DNA from: Clostridium sp. NkU-1
GTDB taxonomy: Bacteria; Bacillota_A; Clostridia; Lachnospirales; Lachnospiraceae
Reading direction: 5' to 3'
NCBI GenBank assembly: GCA_001312405.1
Contig: BBDR01000003.1
Location: 248,001 to 312,000, forward strand
Length of the DNA: 64,000 nt
The notes under the pieces were generated by a model, which was not told where the DNA came from, searched no databases, and was given only the letters and a program-made list of their open reading frames with translations. Below are positions 32,706 through 42,315 of this stretch, piece by piece. Position 1 is the stretch's first letter. Every line of letters starts with the position of its first letter. The position numbers and the translations under genes are program-made.

Positions 32706-35056
32706 ATGAATTTAAAGATATCAAGAAAATGTGCCAGTTTTCTTATGGCAATTCTGATATTGACGGGATGTGCCTCTAATCCTATCAAGGTAACGGAAAA
32801 AGCTGCAGTTACGCAGTCCTTAGACACGGATTTTGCAAAACAAGTGGTGGAAGGAATCGAATATGAGGTTGACCCTGAAACATTTGAATTAGCTGTAAAA
32901 AAAGGGGGATATTTCTGTGCCTGTTTCACAACCCTCCCAGAAACGCAGAATAGGAGAACTATCGGATGAGGGAACAGAAACAAGATGGGTGTATCCGGAA
33001 GAAAATATTTCTGTATCAATTCAAACGAAGGAAGACTATCTTCACGTAACTATGAAATCGGAGACAAAAGCAGATAATAGTTTTCAGTGGCCAAGTATAT
33101 CCGGTGAAATATATTATATGCCTTTTGGAGAGGGAAAAAGGATTCCCGCTACAGATAAAGCGTGGAGCAATTATTTAGATGGAAATGTATTCAATACCTT
33201 AGAGCAGCTTTCCATGCCCTTTTGGGCAGTATCAGAAGGAGACTATGCCGTTTTGTTTATCATGGAGAATCCCTATCGAAACGAAATGTCTTTCTCTGCT
33301 GATCCAGCCATTCATTTTACTTTGACTCATCAATATCCTGAAATTGATGGAATAAAAGAAAATAGCTTTCGTATCTATTTGATTAAGAATAATCCTGCTG
33401 CAGCCTCCAAAATTTATCGTCAATATGTAAAGGATACAGGTGATTTTGTAACGTTAGAGGAAAAGGCAGCGGAAAATCCAAATATCAGAAAACTTTATGG
33501 GGCTCCTCAAATTTATCTTTGGGGTGATAATCTTATTACTCCAGAAAATATCAATTGGCCGGCTTTCCGACAGTTAGAAGATGGCAGCATCATACAATAT
33601 CTTAAACAGTTTGCAGATAAGACTGAGACAGGGAAAGAAGCAACTCAGGCATTTACAGACATAGCTGGTCAGGATTATGTCAGTCAATATCAAAAAAATA
33701 CTATATGCCGTTTTTTTGAGTGAAATTTTGAAGCGAAATGATTTTTATAAACCTCGGGTATTTACGAAGCAGAATGAAAAGATGAATATATTTTTAGAAA
33801 AAGGAATAGAAAATTTAAAAGCATCCGGTATAATGCAGTTAAATAAGTGTGCTCTTGCGGTGAATCTTCCTGAGGTGTTTTCGCCAGAAGAGGAATGGAT
33901 GAATTCTGAAACAATGGAGTTAATTAAAGAACTTAAGAATTCTGGGATCGAGCAAGCCTGGATTGGACTGAATAGCTGGGAACAGGCGTATGCAAAACCG
34001 GAGTTGGTTCAAACAGCGGTGGAACAGGGATATTTAATCGCTCCCTATGATTCTTATCATTCTATTCATGAGCCGGGAAATGAGCAATGGACTACCGCAA
34101 AATTTGCAGATACATCCCTTTATGAGGAGGCAAGTGTCTCTGATAAAAATGGAGAAAAACTGAAAGGGTTTCAGGATGTTGGCCGTAAATTAAATCCAAC
34201 ATTATCTTTAACCTCTGTGAGGCAAAGAGTCAATGAAATTCTTTCTACCAAAATACCATTTAATTCCTGGTTTATTGATTGTGATGCAACTGGGGAAATA
34301 TACGATGACTATACACGTTCTCATGTTACCACGCAGCAGGAAGATTTAAAAGCCCGCTTGGAACGTATGGCTTATATCAAGGATAATTATAATATGGTAA
34401 TTGGTTCTGAAGGTGGAAATGATTTTGCTGCGTCCACCATCGCATTTGCCCATGGCATTGAGTTAAAGACTTTTTCATGGATGGACAAGGACATGAAACA
34501 GAATAAGGAGAGCGAATATTATATCGGTAATTACTATAATCCTGCTGGAGGCGTAGCGGAACATTTTGCAAAGACTGTTCCAATCAAGGAACAGTACTAT
34601 CCTATTTTTGTTGATCCTAAATATGATATACCACTTTTTAAACTGGTTTATAATGATTCTGTTATTACAAGCTATCATTGGGACTGGTCTACCTTTAAAA
34701 TTGCAGATTCCGTGCAGGAGCGTATGTTAAGAGAAATTCTGTATAATGTACCCCCACTCTATCACCTTGATAGAAATGAGTGGGAAATGCATAAAGAAGA
34801 TATTTCTTCCCATACAAAGGTCTGGTCTCAATTCAGCAAGAAGGCTGTTACAAAAGAAATGACAGATTTTAAATTTCTGAAAGAAGACGGTTCGGTACAA
34901 ATGACTGAATATGGAGATGAGATTTCTGTAATAGCAAATTTTGGAGATGTACCATATTCTTATACGGAACATACAATTCCAGAACATTCTTTATTGCTGC
35001 AGATGGATGGAAAGTTTTCTATTTACACACCTGTTCTCTCTAATGATAATAAATAG
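32706..35056 (+). CDS. Lipoprotein glycoside hydrolase, GH101/GH129-like (two indels)
   Basis: About 783 aa exported lipoprotein with lipobox LILTGCAS (Cys about residue 22). An N-terminal beta-rich part (to about 230) precedes a likely TIM-barrel domain. FIDCDATGEIYDDYTRSH and MVIGSEGGNDF look like the paired carboxylates of a retaining hydrolase, and SYHWDWSTFKI follows. The overall pattern resembles proteins related to endo-alpha-N-acetylgalactosaminidases (GH101/GH129), but the family call is tentative. Breaks at the G5 run near 32904 and the A7 run near 33695 are each one base. It follows the two-component pair by 140 bp with AAGGAG before the ATG, suggesting glycan sensing coupled to degradation (inference). 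Confidence 0.65.
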
Positions 35057-35093
35057 CTTAAAATTCGAAAAGAATTGATAAAAGGTAAAGGAA

Positions 35094-35127
35094 TGGCCAC
35101 GACTCTTATGCTGTCGTGGCTGTTTTT
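35094..35127 (+). terminator. Terminator after the glycoside hydrolase
   Basis: Perfect 8-bp stem GCCACGAC / GTCGTGGC with a 9-nt loop followed by TGTTTTT. Confidence 0.85.
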
Positions 35128-35278
35128 AAAAGGCGAATCAAATTTTGCTAATACATAGAAAAAAAGGATTGAAAATAGTATGTCAAAAAGTATCATTATT
35201 AAATTAATAATATTGTCAAGACAGTAATGCATTTTGATAGATAATATAGTAGAATATTTATGAGATAAGGGGGAGAAA

Positions 35279-35450
35279 GTGATAGTATACGGATATGGCC
35301 GTGTAAGTTCTCGTGATCAAAACGAACAAAGACAGATTGAGGCTTTTCTTGCCTAAGGTATTGATGATCGGCATATATTTATAGATAAAATGAGTGGTAA
35401 ACATTTTAATAGGCCGCAATATAATCTTTTGGTGGGAACTGAAACATCAG
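35279..35450 (+). pseudogene. Broken resolvase/invertase (small serine recombinase)
   Basis: Starting at GTG 35279 after GGGGGAG, the frame reads VIVYGYGRVSSRDQNEQRQ with the catalytic Ser region (GRVSS). It hits an in-frame TAA at 35354, then continues GIDDRHIFIDKMSGKHFNRPQYN before losing similarity. This is the N-terminal third of a Tn3-type resolvase (normally about 190 aa). It is inactive as read. Confidence 0.8.
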
Positions 35451-35609
35451 CTGGGCTTTAACGAGAAGGAGATCTTCTTATAAATTTTAATTTGACCAGA
35501 GAAGGAGAACTTTTGTAAGCGGTGTGAATTGAAGATGGGTTTAATTGACGTTTCCTGACTGCATTGAAAATAATTAAATGCGGTTTGGTGGTAATTAGAG
35601 GTGAAAAAA

Positions 35610-36838
35610 ATGAGTGGTAACATTGAAAAGGTCTATATTAAAATTAAAGATAAATTGGAATCAATTAATTCCAAAATTTCAAGACTTGAAAAAGAGATTC
35701 GTGAATTAACAAAAGAGATCAGGTATAATGATAAAAAGGCCATAGAAAATAATAAATGTCTAGATATGAATAAAACTAGGCAGGATAATAAAAATAATAA
35801 AAGTTATTTTTTAAAAAATATTAGGGATTCCAATTTTTATATTGTTCATTATGTCAGTATTTTTATACAATTTCTATAATTATAAGAACAAAAATTCTTT
35901 AGTAGTTATAAGTGGAATGCCACAAGATTTTGTATGTAACAATTTTACAGGGAAAATAGTAATGAGGCCAAGTTTTATTGAAATTAAAAATGGTAATTTA
36001 GTTAATCAAAATTATTTAAAAGCTATTATTGACGGTCAAACGTTTGAAGTGAAGCCAGGTGATTTGAAAATTCAGTTTGATAGCAATAAGCATATAGATA
36101 GGTATGGATATCCTTATGGAAATTACTTCAATACAGAAGGCAGGCATATTTTTTTTTCAACCTCCCTTAACAGCGAATATTATGTATATGCCGATAAGTT
36201 ATCCATTATAAGAAATAGTAATGTGTTCGAATACAATATTAACAATTTATTGCCAATAAAATCGCAATATAATCAAATTCAAGTAGAAAATTTTAGAACA
36301 GAAGCACCCATTCAAATACAAGATCAAGATACAATTAAATGTGAAGGTGGGATTTATGTATATATTAATGGAAAGGATATAGTTGAAAATTATCAAACTA
36401 ATAAAGATATAAAACTTTGTAATATGCAGACCGGTATTCCAATTGGGTTTGACTTGGCAGTTTCAAAAGGTACATTCTATTTCGATGGTGCTAATGGAAT
36501 TTCATTAAATGGAATAATTGAAAGTTTTTTTTGGGAAAACGGGAATAGATGATGGGAAGATGGTATTTACATCTTTAAATGAGCAGAAAGGTTATGATAT
36601 TGGAGGTGCTAATTTGTTTGGAGACGGTAGTAGTTTAAATCTCTCATATGATTTTAATAACGGTATCAATCAAATTAATATATCGGGCCAAATAAATACA
36701 CTAGAGTTTTCAGGAGTTAATATTATGGAAGGTTGGAGAACATTCATATATTCAAACTTGACAAGTATATTTAGCGCTGTAATTGCAGCCATTCTATCTG
36801 CTTTTATATTAAGTTCATTTGATAAGAAAAATCATTAG
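35610..36838 (+). CDS. Membrane-anchored protein of unknown function (two indels)
   Basis: About 410 aa. N-terminal charged coiled coil (residues 1-65: KLESINSKISRLEKEIRELTKEIR), then a transmembrane helix that only appears after repairing the A6 run near 35810 (LGIPIFILFIMSVFLYNF). A large beta-rich, Asn/Tyr-rich region follows and then a C-terminal helix (SIFSAVIAAILSAFILSSF) before a basic tail. A second break is at the T8 run near 36527. The two helices would place the central domain outside the cell. No family recognised. The gene is very AT-rich, unlike core genes, and follows a resolvase remnant, so horizontal origin is likely. Confidence 0.6.
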
Positions 36839-36869
36839 TACTATCATATATGGAGGTTGGAAAATTGAA

Positions 36870-37084
36870 AATTGTCAGTGGGCACAGCAGGATGAAGGCA
36901 AAGAGAAGATTGCGGTCTCTTCACAGTGCTTTGTTTTTTTTATAATGGCCAGCAAATCGTATTAGCATTAGATGAAAATGGTCAAGACTGGGGTACATAT
37001 GACGAAGAATGTTTATCAGATACGTTTGTTATCGCGTGGAAAGTGTTGGAATCTAGAGAGGAAATAGAGAAGCACTTAGGATAA
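36870..37084 (+). CDS. Small hypothetical protein (one indel, start uncertain)
   Basis: The last 45 codons read GQQIVLALDENGQDWGTYDEE and end VLESREEIEKHLG, a compact acidic domain. One extra T in the T8 run near 36933-36941 joins it to an open upstream frame reading WKIENCQWAQQDEGKEKIAV. No clear start codon or ribosome site was found. Possibly a small cytoplasmic protein or a fragment of one. Confidence 0.35.
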
Positions 37085-37222
37085 AGCAAATTTGATTGTT
37101 GTGATTGTCTGATAGAAGATAGTTTCGAAGCATGTACGATATTTATTTACTTTAAACGAAAATATAAGTTGAAAAATTACTCTAAACGTAGTACAATATA
37201 ATAAATGAAGGAGGTGTTTATA

Positions 37223-37510
37223 TTGATTATTTTTACTCTAAAAGATTTATTGGATGAAAAAGGAATGACTCAGACTGAGTTGTCCCGTGATAAGGGAATC
37301 AGAGAAGCAACTATGTCTGGGATTATCAATAACACCATTAAGGAAATTTCTGTAATGAATATAGAGAAAATCTGCGATGCACTTGATTGTACACCTGGTG
37401 ATTTTATTAAGGTCATACCAGTTGATAATTTGGAAAAAAAGGAGAGCATTAATCGGCAGGAAATATCATGTGCCTACAACAACCAAAGAAGAACGCATAA
37501 AAATGGTTAA
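37223..37510 (+). CDS. XRE family helix-turn-helix regulator of the Fic module
   Basis: About 95 aa. HTH domain TLKDLLDEKGMTQTELSRDKGIREATMSGI over residues 4-65. TTG start at 37223 placed by GAAGGAGG upstream; an ATG at 37205 would put the ribosome site inside the gene. Its 3' end overlaps the antitoxin-like gene by about 40 bp, so the last residues may reflect an indel. First gene of the regulator, antitoxin, Fic order. Confidence 0.8.
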   Translation: MIIFTLKDLLDEKGMTQTELSRDKGIREATMSGIINNTIKEISVMNIEKICDALDCTPGDFIKVIPVDNLEKKESINRQEISCAYNNQRRTHKNG

Positions 37511-37646
37511 TGATGCATTAGCACTTTCTACTTTGGATGCGCCGGAGCCTACAAGATTTACAAAGCAGCTAACAGATCAGTTTATTGAAGGTAAAATATC
37601 ACAAGAAGAATTACGGCAAATGATACTTGAAAAATACCAGATGTAA
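37471..37646 (+). CDS. VbhA-like antitoxin of the Fic module
   Basis: About 58 aa from GTG 37471 (AGGAAA upstream), reading PTTTKEERIKMVNDALAL and ending ISQEELRQMILEKYQM. Size, order and helical pattern fit the VbhA antitoxin domain, whose inhibitory helix uses (S/T)xxxE(G/N) to block the Fic active site. The aligned stretch here is LALSTLDAPEP, so the inhibitory Glu would be Asp and the Ser is shifted or lost. The next gene starts 10 bp after its stop. Confidence 0.65.
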
Positions 37647-37656
37647 GGAGGGCATA

Positions 37657-38529
37657 ATGCGAGATCCGTATTTGTATGAAGATGTCCCGGTATTAATTAA
37701 TAAACTAAATATTAAAGATGCGGCTAAATTAGAGGCTGCGGAGGCAGACCTTACATTTGCCCAATTTCTCAATATTGATGATTTGAATCAAGGTCAATCC
37801 TTAGATTTTGATTATATTAAATGTCTCCATCAACATATTTTTGGAGATATCTATCCATTTGCAGGACAAATCAGAACGGTACAAATATATAAGGCTGAGC
37901 GGGTATTAGGTGGAGATACAATAAGATATTCACAACCGGATGAAATTGAAGGACATGCTGAAAATATTATAAATAAAATGAATGACATTAACTGGAGGTC
38001 ACTTAGCTTAGAAGATCGGTCAATGGAGTTTACCAAAAGTATTGCAGCGTTATGGCAGGTACATCCTTTTAGAGAAGGAAATACAAGAACAACTATGACT
38101 TTCGCTTTTCATTTTGCGGATAGAAATAATTTCCCACTTGATAAGCAGCTGTTTAGAGAGAATGCTACTTTTGTAAGGAATGCATTGGTAAAAGCTTCTG
38201 ATGGCATGTATGCTGAGTTTCAGTATCTGGACAAGATAATGAAAGATTCCATGGTACTGGGTGAGGAAGCCTTTATTATTGATAAAATTAAAGCAGCGGG
38301 CTTTCGTCCAACTAAAACGCTGGTTCAAGGAATGAAAGATATTAATCAGGCCTTTCAAAAACTTCATTCTGTCAAAGACTTGAAGAATTATTATAATAAT
38401 ATAAAAAGTCTTGACAAAGATAAAGGAGAACTGGTGAGGTCTGTAGCACAGGATTTTGCTGATCAAGAGATACAAAACATAAAGGTTAAAAGTATCAATC
38501 GAGCCAAGAACATTTTTCCTGAGCCTTAG
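37657..38529 (+). CDS. fic: Fic domain protein (AMP-transferase type toxin)
   Basis: 290 aa, intact, AAGGAGGG before ATG 37657. N-terminal Fic_N-like helices, then the flap region FAGQIRTVQIYKAE and the catalytic motif HPFREGNTRT (canonical HxFxxGNxRxxx with catalytic His, Asn and Arg kept). Fic proteins transfer AMP or related groups from nucleotides to target hydroxyls, for example on topoisomerases. The C-terminal 90 residues (FRPTKTLVQGMKDINQAFQ) form an additional helical domain of unknown role. Coupled to the small VbhA-like gene, so a toxin-antitoxin role is likely. Confidence 0.9.
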   Translation: MRDPYLYEDVPVLINKLNIKDAAKLEAAEADLTFAQFLNIDDLNQGQSLDFDYIKCLHQHIFGDIYPFAGQIRTVQIYKAERVLGGDTIRYSQPDEIEGHAENIINKMNDINWRSLSLEDRSMEFTKSIAALWQVHPFREGNTRTTMTFAFHFADRNNFPLDKQLFRENATFVRNALVKASDGMYAEFQYLDKIMKDSMVLGEEAFIIDKIKAAGFRPTKTLVQGMKDINQAFQKLHSVKDLKNYYNNIKSLDKDKGELVRSVAQDFADQEIQNIKVKSINRAKNIFPEP

Positions 38530-38642
38530 AACGTATAAAAGACTGTATAAACTATTTGAAGCTGTTTTACCATTTATGGAGCAATATTTAAAGTAAGTAG
38601 ACTGTTTTAAGTCTTATATATGGTGCTTATTTTATAATAATA

Positions 38643-38697
38643 GATAGCGAACCCGCAGTAAAGGCTGGAAGCTTGCCTTCACAGCGTTTCCGCTATC
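38643..38697 (+). other. Compound hairpin
   Basis: Outer arms GATAGCG / CGCTATC and inner arms AAGGC / GCCTT around TGGAAGCTT, about 55 nt overall. No T run follows. It could be the end of a lost insertion element or a structured RNA. Confidence 0.4.
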
Positions 38698-39196
38698 TTA
38701 GGTTCAATTAATAAAGGCATTAAATCAGAATTAAGTCTACCACATTTACACAAAACTTTAGAAAGACTCAAAATAAGTATTGAGATACCATAAATGGATG
38801 CTATGCTTAAGACACAATTTCTAGAACATTTTTTTTGATCATTCTCATTTCGAGATAAATTTTCCAACTATATGCAATACGAAGTCGCCTGGATGAGAAA
38901 ACAGAATAACCCATTGTCCTTTGTAATCAGACGGCTTTAGAGGTCCAAAAGTTGTCATAGAAGTAAAATCAGGGGCTTGCATGTCAATGCTAACACTCAT
39001 AACGATTCCTTGATAAATAATTCATGTAATAATATGATTGTATAAATGATGTGTTTCAGAATTATTATCAATTATAATTATAAACAATCTCTTAGCTTTA
39101 TTCCCAAATTAAGGAACCATGGTATTCTTTTTCCTGGTACCGGACTCGTAACAGGAGGCAGAACAGGACATATGAAAAGTGTTAAAGTGATATTTG

Positions 39197-39210
39197 CGAA
39201 AACGATTAAG
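39197..39210 (+). promoter_or_regulatory. LacI-type operator, copy 1
   Basis: CGAAAACGATTAAG, identical to the copy at 39401-39414, 204 bp upstream of it. The central CG and A/T flanks fit a LacI-family site. Confidence 0.5.
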
Positions 39211-39400
39211 TAATAATAAGGGAAATAAAGGACATTAATAAGGCAGTCATTTTAAATTAACAAAAGTTATTTAGAAAAATAAGGAACATGATTTATACGG
39301 ATTGGTTGTTTTACATAAAATATGTTATTGAAATCTATATAAGTGAGATGAAGAATAAAATATATTGATTTATCTCCTGAAAAGGAGTATATTAGAGTGA

Positions 39401-39414
39401 CGAAAACGATTAAG
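39401..39414 (+). promoter_or_regulatory. LacI-type operator, copy 2
   Basis: CGAAAACGATTAAG, ending 16 bp before the ATG of the LacI family gene. Two identical sites at 39197 and here suggest autoregulation by looping. Confidence 0.5.
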
Positions 39415-39430
39415 CAAAAGGGTGAGGCAT

Positions 39431-40448
39431 ATGATTTCTATGAAAGAACTGGCACAGTACTGCGGAGTATCCGTTGCCACAGTAAGCAAAGCACTCAATG
39501 ACCAGCGCGACATCGGGGAAAGTACAAAAATAAGGATTAAAAATGCTGCAGGAAAGCTGGGGTATTATCCCAATGCAGCCGCAAGGTCCCTAAAGACAAA
39601 CAGAAGTTACAACATCGGCGTTTTGTTTGTTGACAAGGCAAACAGCGGCTTGACTCACGAATATTTTGCTGCAGTACTGGAAGGCTTTAAGGTTGAAGCG
39701 GAGAAACAGGGGTACGATATAACGTTTATCAATAGTCAGATAGGAAAGAAAAAGGTCTCTTATTATGATCATTGCAAATACAGAAATTTGGACGGTGTGG
39801 TAATTGCCTGTGTAAATTTTGATAACCCGGAGGTGATCGATCTCTTGGGAGGCGATATTCCTGTGGTTACCATTGACCACATCCACGAAAACTGTTCCTC
39901 AATTTTATCCGATAACATTAAGGGGATCCAGTGCCTGATGGAATATATTTATGAAAATGGGCACAGAAGGATTGCGTATATTCATGGGCAGATGAATTCG
40001 GCCGTTACAAAGGCAAGGCTTACCAGCTTTTACCGGTTTATGGAGAGCCATAATCTGCATATACCAGACAAATATGTATTGGAAGCAGCTTATCTGGATG
40101 TCGGCCGGGCTATGGCATACACCAGAGATCTGCTGGACAGAAGGGATCCGCCCACCTGTATTCTATACCAGGATGATACGGCTTTAATAGGTGGATTAAA
40201 TGAAATGCGGGTGAGGAATTTAAGGATTCCGGAGGATATTTCCATTGCCGGATATGATGGCAACCGGATCTCACAGCTATTAAATCCTAAGCTGACCACC
40301 GTACGTCAGGATACGGCTGCCATTGGCATGAAGGCCGCAAAAAAAATTAATAAACACCATCGAAAAACCCAAGACAACTTTTACAGAACAGATCATTGTG
40401 GAAGTAGAGCTGCTAAAGGGGGAATCGGTTGGAAAAGTAAATATTTAA
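39431..40448 (+). CDS. LacI family transcriptional regulator (indel near the 3' end)
   Basis: About 339 aa. HTH SMKELAQYCGVSVATVSKALN, hinge AAARSLKTNRS, and effector domain with NIGVLFVDKANSG and SIAGYDGNRISQLLNPKLTTVRQ. The A8 run near 40338-40345 breaks the last 35 codons; one base fewer gives the ending VEVELLKGESVGKVNI with the stop at 40446-40448. Start ATG 39431 has GGTGAGG upstream. No sugar genes sit beside it; its targets are probably elsewhere, apart from its own operator pair. Confidence 0.9.
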
Positions 40449-40495
40449 CCGAACCAAGTAGGGGCGCTGATTGCGAATATCCGCTTGACTGATAC

Positions 40496-40530
40496 AAATA
40501 AAGTGGGGTCCGGGAACCCCACTTTATTTG
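40496..40530. terminator. Terminator between convergent genes
   Basis: AAATAAAGTGGGGT / ACCCCACTTTATTT, a near-perfect 14-bp stem serving the LacI gene and the convergent minus-strand gene. Confidence 0.85.
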
Positions 40531-40563
40531 TATTCTTCCTATTTACTTATCATACAGCACAGC

Positions 40564-41276
40564 TTAAGATTCCGTCTGATCCTCTGCCTGGATGTCTTGT
40601 ATTTCCTCCTCTTCAACGCTTTCGCCCTGAGGGGTAAAGGTTCTATGAAGCTCATTGCCAATTTTGTCTTTGGCAGTGATGGTAAAATTATCCTTTTTAA
40701 GCTCAAAGGTCACGCGCCCTGTACTCCGGTCTATGGATAGGGGAGAAATAACCTGGTTGTCATCATCACAGCCGGAAATAGAAGAATAATCCACGCCTGA
40801 CTGACTGTCTTCCAAGCGGAAGGAAAGAACTCCGTCTTCAAATACCTTGTCCTTAATGACTGGAGGAGTATCATCTAAAACATTCACCTGTTCATGTAAA
40901 ATGGTCTTCATTTTGTTAAAGGATGTAAGCTTTATTTCAAGCCCACCGTTGTTTGTAAGGACTGTGGAATAGGTCTTAAGGCCTGTTTTCGTCAATTCAA
41001 CAGGAGCACCGTCCAAAGTCACTTCCATGCCCTTTAAAGGAAGCAGGGAATTGATCTTAAGTTCCATGGTTGTGGATATATAATCGCTGCTTTCACCGAT
41101 CGTAATCTCACCCTTTGGTTTTGAAGTCACCAGAAAAAGATCAGGCCATTTACAATGATGAAAGGAAGCACATAAAACAGAAGGACCGATAGAAAACCGC
41201 TTTGCCCTGCATCATTCCTGTTGCCGGAGCGCGTTTTCCTGCGGTTTGATCTGACTTGGTTGTTATATTGATTCAT
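40564..41276 (-). CDS. Membrane-anchored protein with Ig-like region (one indel)
   Basis: About 238 aa. A basic N-terminus (NQYNNQVRSNRRKTRSGN), one transmembrane helix at about 30-50 (FLSVLLFYVLPFIIVNGLIFF), then an extracellular beta-rich region with a bacterial Ig-like pattern (LLPLKGMEVTLDGAPVEL, FTITAKDKIGNELHRTFTPQG) and an acidic tail. The T5 run near 41137 breaks the frame at the end of the helix; T6 restores LIFFLVTSKPKGE. Good AGGAGG before ATG 41276. No named family recognised. Confidence 0.7.
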
Positions 41277-41331
41277 ACTGATTCCCTTTCCTCCTGATGT
41301 TTTTATGCCTATAAGCATATCAGAAAATGAT

Positions 41332-41368
41332 GAATCTTACAAGATTATCTATTAAATCGTAATAATTT
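41332..41368 (+). repeat. Left copy of a 37-bp direct repeat
   Basis: GAATCTTA-N-AAGAT-N-ATCTATTAAATCG-N-AATAATTT. It matches 34 of 37 bases with 50352-50388 in the same orientation, 9,020 bp away. The pair brackets the second AT-rich accessory block. Confidence 0.8.
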
Positions 41369-41544
41369 AATTTATTCTTACAGAATGCCCGGTTCATGCG
41401 TGTTTGAATGCCATAAATTTATCATCTGCCTGCACATCTGCATATCCAAGGTGATCATAGGTATTATCAGTGATAAAATTCAGCCGGGGACAGGTGCCGG
41501 ATTACATTGAATCCGGCTGGTAAGAGTATCCTGAAAAAAACATT

Positions 41545-41582
41545 ATAAAAAAAGAAGGGCCGCAGGATTGGGGAAATCCTGC
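41545..41582 (-). terminator. Terminator of the minus-strand cupin gene
   Basis: GCAGGATT / AATCCTGC stem, followed on the minus strand by GGCCCTTCTTTTTTT. A second strong hairpin GCCGGATT / AATCCGGC at 41496-41517 lies further downstream. The remaining gap (41369-41495) shows nothing recognisable. Confidence 0.75.
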
Positions 41583-41627
41583 CGGCTGTAAGAAAAAAAA
41601 TTAAAAAAACTGTTCTGCAAGGTAGGA

Positions 41628-42065
41628 TCAGGAATTTCTTGTCCTCTGGACCGTATTCCATGCATGATTAGGAGGAGCATAGAAAGATGATATTTTTAAT
41701 GGACTGTTGCCAATATTAATGATGTTATGAAAAATGCCGGCGGGCACTATTATAACATAATTAGGAAATGCAAGATATTGTCCGTACATTGAGAGTTTAT
41801 CTTCACCCAGCTGAACTAAGCCCAGCCCATCTTCTATTCGTAAAATTTGGTCAAGATCAGGGTGGACCTCAATACCAATACTCCCATGGACAGGAATGCT
41901 CATGAGAGTAACCTGTAAATTAGTTCCTGTCCATAAAGTCGAACGGAAATTATCGTTTTGCTGGGCGGCCTTGTTGAGATCAATAATAAAGGGGTTCGGT
42001 CCATAATCATATGGAAAGGTTGGTATATTCGCATCATCATAGTTTGAGTTTTCTGAATTAGGCAT
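41628..42065 (-). CDS. Cupin domain protein
   Basis: About 145 aa. A cupin_2-like barrel: motif 1 around GIEVHPDLDQILRIEDGLGLV and motif 2 PAGIFHNIINIGNSPLKISSFYAPPNHAW. It resembles the metal-binding cupins annotated as mannose-6-phosphate-isomerase-like; the substrate is unknown. ATG at 42065 preferred, 9 bp after AAAGGTGA; a GTG at 42077 would overlap that site. It is divergent from the beta-propeller gene at 42316. Confidence 0.75.
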   Translation of the reverse strand: MPNSENSNYDDANIPTFPYDYGPNPFIIDLNKAAQQNDNFRSTLWTGTNLQVTLMSIPVHGSIGIEVHPDLDQILRIEDGLGLVQLGEDKLSMYGQYLAFPNYVIIVPAGIFHNIINIGNSPLKISSFYAPPNHAWNTVQRTRNS

Positions 42066-42315
42066 GCAGTAAGTCACCTTTTATATGTTTTATACTAATA
42101 TATGTTACATAAATATCACTGCTATCAAAAATCAGGAATTTCTGAAAAAGGAAAATGTGATGATCTGCCTGGATCAACATTATATTCCCCACGGGGACCA
42201 GGAAACTGGAAAAATTGGGGGATTCTGGCGGCTGTGAATATCTAATACAGAGTGGTTATCATATTAAAAAAATTTATCATATATTGTAAATAATATATGT
42301 AAGCGGAGACATAAG

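Larger units (their letters stand above)
38530..39430. other. Long non-coding stretch between fic and the LacI gene
   Basis: About 900 bp, AT-rich, no intact gene. It holds a strong compound hairpin at 38643-38697, a short open stretch just after it (about 38655-38793, ending LKISIEIP) that may be the tail of a lost gene, and two copies of a 14-bp LacI-type operator near the right end. The rest shows nothing recognisable. Confidence 0.5.
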
